In this document: one piece after another, positions 54,601 through 64,000 of the stretch
Numbering within the stretch: position 1 is the first letter of the stretch
Layout of the letters: each line of letters begins with the position of its first letter
Source: Puccinia triticina
Taxonomy: Eukaryota; Basidiomycota; Pucciniomycetes; Pucciniales; Pucciniaceae
DNA: 64,000 nucleotides
NCBI RefSeq assembly: GCF_026914185.1
Contig: NC_070574.1
Span: forward strand, 682,001-746,000
Direction: 5' to 3'
Notes under the pieces: model-generated
Database searches by the model: none
The model's input: the letters and a program-made list of their open reading frames with translations, nothing else
What the model was told of the DNA's origin: nothing
Translations under genes and position numbers: made by a program

Positions 54601-55370
54601 AATGTTTGGTGCAAACAGCTGTCAACAATCAGACAGATCATAATTTCTTGGCTCAACAACATGAAAGTAACCAAAATACATTGTGAAAAGAAATGCATAA
54701 AAGAGAGGGAGAGAGAGAGAAGGATCAAAGGTGAAAGGATGTAAGTTTTGAAACAAGTCAGGGACCAGGCCAGGCACCATGATTATCTTTTTTTCACAAC
54801 CCTCACTGGCTTTGGATCCTCCGTACACAAGACTGATCAGAACAAAAGAGGAGCAGCGACAGTGGCCCAGACACTTCCTCACAAGGAGGCAAGGACGTCT
54901 TCACAGGGAGAGGAAAACGAGCAGCGAGAGGCGAGTCTTGTAGGTTGTATTTTGGGTATGGATCGGTAGGTAAGGAAAGAGTAACCTGTCCGCAGTGCAA
55001 TGGAAACTATGTAGAAAAGAAAAGAGGAGATATTGTTGTTCCCCTTCTGAAGAAGATGAGAACGGATCGTTGGCGGGTGGGGGGCTGGGTTGGGCAAAGC
55101 CGAGGGAGAGTGGGAGGGGGATTGGGTTGGCACGCTGGACGACGAGCCAGGAGAGCGGACGACGGGAGGGAAGGATTGGCCCCGCTGTTGTGCGCCAAGG
55201 TCGTTCCAGTGTTGAGGGGAAGTAAGAGGCCTATATGTTGGCGGTCCGACGAGGCCAACAAGATTCTCGAGAGGTTGCGAGTGAGAGGATGGCCGTGTGG
55301 TGATAAGGTCCGAGGTGAAGAAGACGTCTTCGATCGAGGGGAGAGAGCATGGGAGGGTCAGGGGAGGCGC
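54601..55370. other. 3' flank of UPF1
   Basis: It contains a GA-rich microsatellite at about 54701-54722. The plus-strand ORF running across 54945-55799 is GC-rich and overlaps the UPF1 C-terminus, so it is treated as a shadow. The UPF1 polyadenylation signal was not identified. Confidence 0.5.
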
Positions 55371-58300
55371 TCAAAAGTCGGTGATCGAGCTGCTTTGGAT
55401 CGAGATCAAGCTGCGCGCATCGTCGTCGTCCATCCGGAAGTTCTTGCTCCCGCCGATCCCGCCCGGGCCGAGGCCGCCAGATGCGCCCGGGCCACGATAG
55501 TCCATGCCGGTGCGGTCGTTTCGACTGCGCCCGGTCAACAATCTGTCGGCCTGCGAATAGGCCGCAACGCTGTCCGCCATGCTGTCAGCCACAGAGCTCG
55601 CATCGTCTCCGCCCCGCATGCTCCGCGAGTCTTGCGACTGCAGGTCTTGCGAGATCATCGACGAGGCATAGCTGCTCCCCCCGACCCCCACAACACTCCC
55701 CATACCCCCTCCGCCTCGTTTGCTCCCATTCGGATAGCCCATGCTCCGCGAAATCGGCAGACTGAACGGGGGGAGCCCCGAGGCATACGTCGCTTGTGAT
55801 CGGACAGATTGGGCATCCGAAGGAATCGAAAACGAGTCGACGGTCTTATAAAACGATTGGTCGAATCGAGTCGGTGTACCACCAGGACCTACGCCAAAAG
55901 AAACAAACACGTATCCCTCGTTCTTGGATCAGATTTTTTGTGGCAATATCAAACAATCGATCAAATTCAAATGTACCATTCCTACTATAACTTAGAGGTG
56001 GAAGTTCACGCGGGTTAGGCTCGAAACGATTGACGGGATCGGCCCGATCGAGGGGCTTCCGAGGTTTAGAAAGCTGGACCAAGCTCGGTTGGAGGTTGTT
56101 TAATGGCCCTTCGACCAAGCAAGACTTCTCCTTGTAAGCGGTGAGAAGGAAGTGCCATAGGGCATGCTACCAAAACAACAGGTGGAAAATAAGAAAAGGA
56201 CGGTCACAGGAGGTATGATGGAATCAAGTAAGCATACCTTGCTCAACACTTTGGGATTTCCCAGGACAACAACTCCATACTTAGCCCTTGTGAGTGCAAC
56301 GTTAAGCCGCCTGGGGTCATTGAGGAAACCGATCCCTTGATGATCGTTACTTCGCACGCAACTGAGGATGATGTAATCTTTCTCACGCCCTTGGAAGGCG
56401 TCGACACTAGCGACTTCGATGTCTTTGTAGAGCTCCTTCTTCAACGTACCATTGGACTGCATATAAGTGACGATGTAGGAGCGTTGACCTTCGTATGGGG
56501 TGACGATGCCGATCTGGCTCGGAAGGACACCCGCCTTGAAGAACCGGGTGACGACTTTCTCGACGTTGGAGGCCTCGGTTCGGTTGAGGAACGAGGTCCC
56601 AGAGGACGAGATCTCTTCCTGGCCCAAGTTGCAGTGGAAACACATCGGCGTCGTCGGCTGGGGCCACGGGAAGTCCACGTTTTTCTTGATCCGCTCGGGC
56701 GCAGTCACTCCATTCTGTAAAGAGCCTTCATAGAACATGTTCGACGGGAACTCTGAAAGACAGGGATGCATTCGATATTGGACTTGCAGCCTGATCGGCC
56801 GATTACCCAAGAGGACTAGGCGTTCAAACATCGACTGAGTCAACCCAGCCCGCGCCGCCTTTTTGTTCATGATCGTCGGGCCAAGTTGTTGATGATCGCC
56901 GACCATGACCACTTGCTTGACGCCCAGAGTTAATGGGATCATGCATTCTGGTTCAGTCTAGAGTGAGTAATCAAGCACAAAAGTCAGTTTAAATTACTTG
57001 CGCTGCAAAATAAATTGCTCGGTTTGGACATACCGCTTGAGTTGCTTCATCAATCAAGACCGTCCGGAATTTCATTTTGGCCAATCGAGGATCACCTGCT
57101 CCCACGCAGGTACAAAGAATCACATCGGCGGTGGTCAAGATCTCACGCTCGCACAATCGAGTCAGGGATTTGTATCTCCGCTCGTCCGTGCTGCTCAATT
57201 CACCCTGTTCAGCTTTGAGTTGAATGAGTTTCTGGAGGTCGGGATGGGTGTCGTTGTTGGCCACTTGCTGATGGAGAGTGAGATATTGAACCGAGCTTTC
57301 GATTGCTTCTCGCGATTTGGCTTGGACTCTGACGACTTTGAGGCCGGTCAGGTGGATTTTTTCAGTTAACTGATCTACTGCCACGTTAGAGGGAGCACAG
57401 ACTAGCACTTGACCGGGATTCATCTTGCTCAAATGATAAACCACCGAAGCTGAGGTGACAGTCTTGCCCGTCCCAGGCGGTCCTTGAACTAAACTTAGGG
57501 GCTTTTGTAAAACACTCTTCACCGCACTAACTTGAGAATGATTGAGCTCAGGAAGGTTGGGAGCCGACACCCTGTGAGAGAAGAGGATGAGTAATTCGAC
57601 ACAATGAAGGAATATAGAGAATTAAAAAGGTTTCTCACCGCTTGGGCATCTGCGTTCTGAGCACTTGGGGGACAGTAGCTTCGTGTCCTAGCAACTTGCG
57701 ATAAATATATCCACTGACACTTTGATCATCAACTGCAAAGGTCTTCATGGCCATCTGCATTCGATCAAATGAAGTTGATTTCCAAACAAAATCGACCGAA
57801 AAGTTCACAGTTAATTGATGTGGTACACCCTCGTTTCGTCGCAACTCGAGCGCTACTTCATCAGATTGATCTGGAAAGAGAATAAATTGTGGAAAGTGCA
57901 TTGCTCAATATGCTTAGCAGAAACATATCAGGAATGCGAGCAGTTTTTGACTGACTGTTGGGGACTTTGATTACATGGCCAGGACCCTCCCAAGCTTGCT
58001 GGAGTTCCCCAGCATACCGCAATCGTAACTCATCGCCCACGGCCAACCTGACTTCCCCGCTTTCAAGTTTGGGAAGGTAAAAGTATGCAATCCTGTCATG
58101 CAGTAATAGTGGATCAGCTTGAGATAATCAAAGGGGGAAGAGGAGATACTAGAGTCAGATTTCCCGGCTGATATACCTTTTCTGATTGAGACCCATATCC
58201 CATCGGACTGTCACGTCGTTCTGAGTGAGACTTTCTTTCAACTTTCGATCGTAATCACTTTCGATTTTGACGAGCGGGCCAAAGATGTTTTGATACTGGT

Positions 58301-59216
58301 AGGCGTCTTCGTATCTCAAGAGGATCGGCTGAGGCTCGCCCTCGCCGAGGGCGCCGTCCCGTTCCAGATCGTCCAAGGTGGCCGTCGCGTTCTCCTTCCA
58401 CATTTCCTCGAGCCGGGTGATTTCGCGGAAGCCGACGGGCTTAGAGCGGACGACTTCCTGCTCGTCGGGAACTTTGACGAGCCAGGAGAGGAACTGCCGG
58501 TCCTCGATCAACGGGGACCATTGGGAAGTATCCCAAACCAGGTCGCTTTTCGATGAAGGGGTCGAGGCACATGGCTGTCGACACAGTAGCACGACCACCG
58601 TGTCTGACTTGGCTGGGATGAAGCCGAGGGTGAAGACGTTCTTGGATCCGCAATTGTAGCACTCTGGCGTGGTCTCCCCCAGCGGGCCATCAGCATGAAG
58701 GGAGACCTCCTTGTGTTTTGCCCTGACGAGATGGTTGACGATGTGGGAGCCAGTCGAATGAGCGCCCGGGCCTCCACGCGAGTTGCAGAACCATTTGGAG
58801 CATATCAAACACTTGACAACCGACGAGGGGGAATGGATTCCGCAGTAAGCACAGGCATGACTGGGTAACTCTCGATTGAGGTCGTCCAAGACGTCTTCGA
58901 AATCGGCCTCGGCCTCGGCCTGGTTGAATTTCGAGGACTGCTCGGCGGTGGACTCGGGATGTGATTGATGATCATAAGCCGACGAGTTATTGGCTTGATG
59001 GCGGCTCCGAGTCGGCTCGGGGTTGGCATCCAGCAGGCTCAGCTCGTCGAAGTTGATCTCATCGATTGCGGATTGGCCGTCAGCCTCGTCCTGGTGTCGG
59101 TCTGGGTGGCCAGCAGCCCGGGTACTACCAGAAACAAGGGACAGACCATCGTCGTCGTCGTTGGCTGGGTTGTAGCTATATTCACTGGCACCTTGAAGAT
59201 GCGAGAAATTCTCCAT
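55371..59216 (-). CDS. UPF1: UPF1/NAM7 RNA helicase, core nonsense-mediated decay factor
   Basis: Seven exons by my reading: 59216-58177, 58092-57956, 57870-57639, 57571-57034, 56957-56238, 56166-55977, 55888-55371. All introns are GT-AG and all phases agree, giving 1,124 residues. The zinc-rich CH domain that binds UPF2 spans about residues 119-220 (C122, C125, C136, C139, C144, H153, H158, C186, C189, C212, C216). Helicase motifs are GPPGTGKT (500-507), DEAT (644-647), GDHQQLGP (669-676), QYRMHP (709-714), [10 protein letters not shown] and [11 protein letters not shown]. The C-terminal 170 residues are Ser/Gly/Asp-rich with a few SQ dipeptides ([11 protein letters not shown]), comparable to the phosphorylated tail of other UPF1 proteins. 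The length is close to human UPF1 and longer than yeast. It acts as a 5'-3' ATP-dependent helicase on stalled termination complexes in the cytoplasm. The stop is TGA. No lesion was found; this is the only intact host gene here. Confidence 0.97.
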
Positions 59217-59520
59217 TGCAGTTTATCTAATTCGTCTCGACGCTGCCAGCTGCCTACGAGGATCAGATAATTGGCAGCTGTTAGTAAGGCTGTTGCTCGA
59301 GGGATAGAGGGATAAGAGAAGCGTGTCATGACTCACTGTGTGTTTACTTGGCTGTCGCTCGGATTCTGGTTCTCTCCACATTCAGTCTGCTTTCGTAGAA
59401 ATTCACCAGACCCCTTCGACTGCGGGATAGACCCTGCTGCGGGGTGTTGAGTCCTGGGTTTTCGGTCGGGCTCTGTGCCCACTCGAACTTAACCAAGTCC
59501 CTCGAGACTTTCGAACTTAA
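59217..59520 (-). promoter_or_regulatory. UPF1 upstream region
   Basis: This is the 5' flank of UPF1. A pair of imperfect CAGCTGCC/GGCAGCTG motifs lies at about 59249-59280. No TATA box was found. The leader may contain an intron, but none could be defined. Confidence 0.35.
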
Positions 59521-59522
59521 CA

Positions 59523-59580
59523 CAAGTCCCTCCCTGTGCTCGCGGGGCGCGAGCACCCTCCCGCTTGCGGGAGGGACTTG
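59523..59580. repeat. Hairpin repeat with 12-bp arms
   Basis: CAAGTCCCTCCC (59523-59534) and GGGAGGGACTTG (59569-59580) are perfect inverted arms. They enclose a second hairpin GTGCTCGC...GCGAGCAC. The arm sequence resembles the arms at 1582-1625. Confidence 0.8.
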
Positions 59581-60660
59581 TGCCTAATGTCCGACATTTG
59601 GCCTGAGGCTGCCCAGCCAAATGGCCAAAAAATCCTTCTAATCCACATATCACCGCATACCCCTCGGATTTCTTCACAGCCTCCAGTACCATTAGAATCA
59701 GCTCCTTGTTGTACATGTTACCATGTATCCCATCAAAGTTGTATCCTCATCCCTTGGAAGTAATTGTGATGTAAAAAAACTGCCTTGGGAGGTCTGGTGA
59801 GCCAAAATTGTGAGAACCTGTCCAATCTTGACCAGCGAGTGGCCTGATGGGTCCATCACATTTCTCAGAAACAGCCCTGGCAAGAATGGCTGCTGAGCAG
59901 CCAATTTTTGTTGAGAATACTTGAAAAAATATGTAAAAGATAGCTGAGATCAAGGGCTACAACATGGTCAGCTGGGATTTGGAGTAAAACCGTAGAGCTA
60001 ATCATAAAATAAATGTAAATACAAAATTGCTCATATTCTTCAAAAAACCTTGTCAGCCTCAGGCCAAGAATCCAACTTTAGTCCTAAGCCTCTCCTTTGG
60101 AGACGCTTTGCGCCTCCTCGGAGAGGCTTAGTTAAGCTCGCAAGACTTTGGGCCCCTGGGGGGTAGGCTGAACTTGCAAAGCAAGCCTCCGTCAGGAGGG
60201 ACTTAAATACACTACAAACATTTATTATTTTGCCCAAAAAATAATTAAACGGACCAACTTCGCGCAGCAGAGAAAAAACTCTTCCCGCACAGAATGGACC
60301 GTCCCCCAACGTCAAGCCCGCTGTGCGCGCAAGCCAAAAAATACTTTGTGCACAGCGACTTCCCCCAAAAGGAGGGAGTTTTTCTGGATTTTTTTTTATG
60401 GATCAAAAGAGGGGGTCTTGCTTGCCCCCTTCAAAAAATCTTGGATTTTTTGGAGGTGTCCTCCATCATGTAAAAAAATTTATAATATTAATCCAAGAAA
60501 TAAGCTCCCCCTGCCCCAATAACCCACCCTGGGGAATTTTGACCTTCCAAAACTTAAGCGGTTGGGTATGCAGCCCCTTGAAAAGAAAGTTCAAGGGGCA
60601 GCAGCTCTGGGTCCGGCTATGCCCCAGTCGCTGTGCCAATGGCCGGCACAGGCCATCAAG
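59581..60660. other. Repeat-like interval, no gene
   Basis: Short ORFs on both strands without motifs. It includes the hairpin at 60085-60130 and a related AGGAGGGACTTAAA at 60197-60210. A CCTTGAAAAGAAAGTTCAAGGGG palindrome, given here by position only, is at about 60575-60598. Confidence 0.45.
60085..60130. repeat. Nested hairpin repeat, copy 2
   Basis: TAAGCCTCTCC (60085-60095) pairs perfectly with GGAGAGGCTTA (60120-60130). The interior GGAG-ACGCTTTGCG-CCTCC forms a second stem. TTAGTTAAG follows the core, as in copy 1 at 1582-1625. Confidence 0.8.
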
Positions 60661-60675
60661 CAGAGTTACACACTC

Positions 60676-60780
60676 CCCCAATGACCGGCCAGCACATGTG
60701 TGCATGTGGTAGAAATTGCCGGTCATTGAGGGGGTGTTCACTCCTCTTGATGACCGCGTCCGTGCCGGTAATTGAGAGGA
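60676..60780. repeat. Diverged palindromic GACCGG/ACTCCTCTTGATGACC repeats
   Basis: TGACCGGC...GCCGGTCA and ACTCCTCTTGATGACC are related to the tandem units at 62791-62976 and likewise precede a GAGGAGTATTGTRTTTTGAA sequence. Confidence 0.65.
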
Positions 60781-61499
60781 GTATTGTGTTTTGAAGAATC
60801 CTTGGACAGATTTGCAGGATTTTCTTGTATTTTCCCCCAAGGTTCAAGGCTGTTCAGGTCTCTTTTCATTCAGATTTTTACCCCTTAAAGGCCATGATGA
60901 TGTCATCAATGATGATTCCAGTGCACCTGGGCCACAGCATAACAGTGTCTATCCCCCCACCCACCACCATCAAATGTTGTGATTCAGGATCAACCTTTTT
61001 TGTAGGGAAAACCCACCGCCGGGATATCTCTTGGATAGCGAGCTCTGGTGCATTCGCCAAATTGGCCCAGAACCAGCTTGACTCAAAATGAGTTGAGATT
61101 TCTATCCTTTCTAACGGATGCTAATTTTTTATTTTATTTTTCTGCATGTAGCCGCAAGTCATTCACTGCACAACCACCTTTAATCTTCCGTCACCAATCT
61201 GTTTGATTGCACCATTGGATGAGCACAAGACATGTTTTTTTATTTGAAATAATTCTTTTTTTTTTATTTGAATGAGGTTACAAATCTGATAGCTGTTAGA
61301 GGCTGCTAGTTAACTTGAGTGGTATTGAGTGATGATAGGAATTGGATCAGGAAGATTGGGTAAGAAGTTCAAGCAAATTGAGGCTATTGATACAACAAAG
61401 ACATTACTTTAGAGCGGTGGGACACAGTAGCCACAGTGCTTGTACCAGTTTTAACAATTCTGTGCATTCATTACTTCAGTAACAACTCAAACAATATCC

Positions 61500-62530
61500 C
61501 ATTCCAGGTCGTCCGAGCAGGTCAAAATCTGGGATGATTGCAGCTCTTGATTAAGTTATAACTGCTGCAAAAGAAAGTTCAATGGGGTTTAGTTCTGGAC
61601 AATATGCTGGTAAATACATCAGTTGGACGCCGGCAGCATTGCACAAGGCCTGAGCTTGCTCACCTCAATGGTACGCAGCGTTATCACACACAAAAACAGA
61701 GTTTACATCAGGGTATTGATTCTTCCTAGGAAGCTTTTTAGCAGGGGGAAAGTCAGTGCAGTCCTGATGATCCTGAGAAATGATCAACTGACCAAGTCAA
61801 ATTCCAAAAAATGTTTGAATCGGCGGCCGGTGAAGGTCTCAAAAGTTGTTGTGAGGGTCACAAGGCCTGCGATTGAGATTTCTGGGAGGAGAATAAGTCT
61901 GTCTGCGTTCTGATTAATAAGGAATTGCTCCGCGGGGGTGCCTCGTGGCGACCTGGCAAGCAATCGGAGTAGATCCTTGTTGCAGAAGGCACTCTCATCT
62001 ATAATGCCAAAGAAACAAACCAAGTCAGCTTTGGGAGCAAAAAAAAAAACAATTGGGTGGATCTACACACCTTTAAAGACCAAAAACTTGGCTGGATAAA
62101 ATTTCATCCGCTCCATGAACAAGTATTTAGCGACAAGACTCTTCCAAATGTTTTTTTTTTTCTGTTTTTTTAGAGTAATCAACCAATGCTTGACAAGGTT
62201 CTGGTGAATGCCTGTGGTGCTGAGCAATACTTTGGTTGAGTCATACAGTTTCTCCAGAATCTCATGCAGGACCCGGGTTCAAGCCGGACAAGCTCAATCA
62301 TGAAGACACAGTCTTCTCTCAATAGCTCCGCCAGTCGGCCGCGGGTTTTGTAACTATCTGGGTCCTTGATCATACAACGTGTTTCTTGGTACAGGACAAG
62401 CCATTGAGAGAATGACTGGCGCAAAATCAAACATCCAAGAAGCAGTTGGATGTCTGGAAAAGACAGGCCCTTGAGGGCCATTCAAACGGCCTGAACTTGT
62501 GTATCCGGAATGTAGGACCAGAAACCCATT
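61500..62530 (-). pseudogene. Tc1/mariner-type (DDE_3) transposase, degenerate
   Basis: Pieces in order on the minus strand: a helix-turn-helix part with YQETRCMIKDPDSYKTRGR and LLREDCVFMIEL (62481-62230); the first catalytic Asp in GIIDESAF and then LLRLLARSPRGTP (62020-61925); LLPEISIAGLV and FTGRRFKHFLEFD (61890-61790); the second Asp in VFVCDNAAYH (about 61700); and YCPELNPIE with the third acidic residue (about 61590). Stops and shifts separate them. It looks like a long-dead mariner-like element. The ends could not be fixed. Confidence 0.8.
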
Positions 62531-62790
62531 GTAAGATTCAGATTTTTGTGCTTTGTTGAGACAACAGACCAACTGAAGGCTGCAGGAATGGTCGTGGTGG
62601 TGGTGATGGGATGGGGGACGCCTGCCAATGCTCATCACAGCAAGGCATGTGATACATATCACACCTCGCCGCTGTGGGTGGCAAAATCCAAAGGCAAAAC
62701 ATGCTGCTGTGCAGCTTAACCACATAAATCTAAGGTCCAAGAGTTAATCAAAACACAATAAATACTTCCCTCAATGACCGTGACCATTCA

Positions 62791-62976
62791 GGTCATCAAG
62801 GGGAGTTTTCACTCCTCTTGATGACCAAAGCAATTGGGTCATCAAGGGGAGTATTTACTCCTCTTGATGACTGGGCCCGTTCCGGTCATCAAGGGGAATG
62901 TCCACTCCTCTTGACGACCGGAGCAATTGGGTCATCAAGGTGAGTGTGTACTCCTCTTGATGACCGGAAAGTCCCA
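62791..62976. repeat. Four tandem palindromic units of about 46 bp
   Basis: Units begin GGTCATCAAG at 62791, 62837, 62884 and 62930. Within each, GGTCATCAAGGGGAGT and ACTCCTCTTGATGACC are inverted around a 4-6 base centre. They lie next to the mariner-like pseudogene, with weaker copies on its other side (60676-60780). Confidence 0.88.
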
Positions 62977-63424
62977 GGCATTCTTGAGAGGAGTATTGTA
63001 TTTTGAAAATAGCTTGGTCTCAAAAACACAAAAATAAGGATTTTTAAATTAATTCATTATGGCATCAAAAACCCATGATGTCATCATTGGTTATTTGATG
63101 ATGAAAGTACTGTCATATCATTCAAAGTTCAAACCCCGCCAGACCAAGCTCCATCCATTGGCCATCCACGCCAAGCCTGATTCACGACTTCCATCCCATC
63201 CAACATGTCATGATTTGGCATCAACCTCTTCGCAAGGGCTAATCCACCCCCGCAAATGGGATATCTTTCTGATGCGGAGCGCGCTCGCGCACGTGTTGCT
63301 GGTCTAGACAGCACGGAAGCGGCTAATTCCACCATGAGTTCTTTCCTTTCAAGGTTGGTTGGGTTCATGTTGATGATGAACTAAACCTTGTTCCTTCCAG
63401 CCACCACAAAAGGCACATTGCAGC
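62977..63424 (+). other. 5' flank and possible upstream exon of the terminal ORF
   Basis: An in-frame block ERARARVAGLDSTEAANSTM (about 63280-63340) ends near an AAG|GTTGGT donor-like site. A CTTCCTTCCAG acceptor precedes 63401. The phases of these two sites do not agree, so the splice is not asserted. Confidence 0.35.
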
Positions 63425-64000
63425 ATGACTTTCAAGCTCTATTGCCCAAAACTGGGCAAAGTAGGATGGAATACCGTCAAGACCAAGAAAGTTTTTGCTT
63501 TAACTTTCAATACAGGCTCACTGAGCCTCATCAAATTTTGCAGCCTTGTTGCTACAGAGGCCGGCAAGATTGTGGATGGTGCTGATGAACTCATCAATAA
63601 CACGGTCCCCAAAGGAACTCTTTCCTGGCAGGTATCAATGGCTTACAAGTCTACTCCAGAGTTCTGTAAAAAGCTCAACTACACAATCAACAATGAAGAG
63701 TCCTATTCTCACTGGATCAAAACGATGAAAGCAAATCTTCTGGATCACACCCATGCCGGCCTCCACGTTGAGATGAATAATCCAGTAGCTGTTGCGAAAG
63801 AAGCTCAGATTGCTGTCGACATCAGAACCCACGTGTTAACTGAGAGGGCCGCCCAGATCGCCGCGGGCTCCGCCTCTGCATTGGCAACTTCTGTTCCCGG
63901 CTCAAATCCAAAAGCCAGCAACTTCAATGCACTTGATGTGGTCATGAACCATATATATGCAAAGCACCCGCCCAATGTCAAATATATGTCAAAATGGCCG
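63425..64000 (+). CDS. Open reading frame running off the window, unrecognised
   Basis: From ATG at 63425 there are 192 codons without a stop to the last base. The frame is also open upstream to the acceptor at 63401 (PPQKAHCS). The product begins MTFKLYCPKLGKVGW and contains a long mixed alpha-helical-looking region and an Ala/Ser-rich stretch (AAGSASALATS). There is no signal peptide or known motif. Composition is that of a real protein rather than repeat DNA. It may belong to a lineage-specific gene family. Confidence 0.6.
   Translation, partial: MTFKLYCPKLGKVGWNTVKTKKVFALTFNTGSLSLIKFCSLVATEAGKIVDGADELINNTVPKGTLSWQVSMAYKSTPEFCKKLNYTINNEESYSHWIKTMKANLLDHTHAGLHVEMNNPVAVAKEAQIAVDIRTHVLTERAAQIAAGSASALATSVPGSNPKASNFNALDVVMNHIYAKHPPNVKYMSKWP

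Noticed and set aside
54945..55799. Plus-strand 284-residue ORF overlapping the UPF1 3' end
   Set aside because: It is Arg/Gly-rich with no domain, and its second half is antisense to the UPF1 C-terminal exon, whose phases all agree.
62791..62976. CRISPR-like array of spaced repeats
   Set aside because: The sequence is eukaryotic, the units are contiguous palindromes without unique spacers, and there are no cas genes.

Overview
The window looks like a transposon-dense nuclear segment of a filamentous basidiomycete, most likely a rust fungus (Pucciniales). This rests on spliceosomal introns of 54-90 bp, a seven-exon UPF1 gene, fungal-type Copia, Gypsy, DIRS, hAT and Helitron elements, and Gag and hAT sequences that resemble families I know from rusts. 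No species can be named. Roughly nine tenths is mobile DNA. UPF1 is the only clearly intact host gene. Fragments of three other host genes are present: coproporphyrinogen oxidase, an MDL1-like ABC transporter, and a JSN1/PUF-like RNA-binding protein.

Layout. 1-1634: 3' part of a Gag-bearing LTR element and a hairpin repeat. 1635-7391: Copia-1 (+). 7784-8337 and 13989-14065: coproporphyrinogen oxidase pseudogene, split by Copia-2 (8338-13983, -). 14631-21595: Copia-3 (-), itself carrying a 596-bp TRIM element in one LTR and a 487-bp MITE in pol. 22171-24400: an unrecognised ORF split by a 1,554-bp MITE. 24734-46470: a decayed DIRS-like pol, split by a 20.4-kb hAT insertion. 47600-53040: a better preserved DIRS-like element with an intron and a tyrosine recombinase. 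53041-54960: repeats. 55371-59216: UPF1 (-). 59520-63250: hairpins, a dead Tc1/mariner-type transposase and palindromic tandem repeats. 63425-64000: an open reading frame leaving the window.

The centre is a four-level nest. A DIRS-like pol was hit by a hAT element (25943-46396). The hAT transposase exon was hit by a Ty3/Gypsy chromovirus (28767-43460). The Gypsy integrase was hit by a Helitron (30150-34515). The Helitron carries 5' exons of an ABC transporter gene fused out of frame to most of a PUF gene. At every level, removing the insert and one target duplication (or, for the Helitron, the insert alone) restores an aligned reading frame, which fixes the boundaries to the base.

The three Copia elements share a primer-binding site matching the anticodon arm of tRNA-Tyr. 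The TRIM has one matching the anticodon arm of initiator tRNA-Met. Both point to half-tRNA priming. Nearly all nonsense codons in the Copia elements are TGA, often where the relatives suggest CGA, consistent with CpG decay. Splice sites, frames and duplications were read by eye; family names rest on motif recognition, not on database searches.
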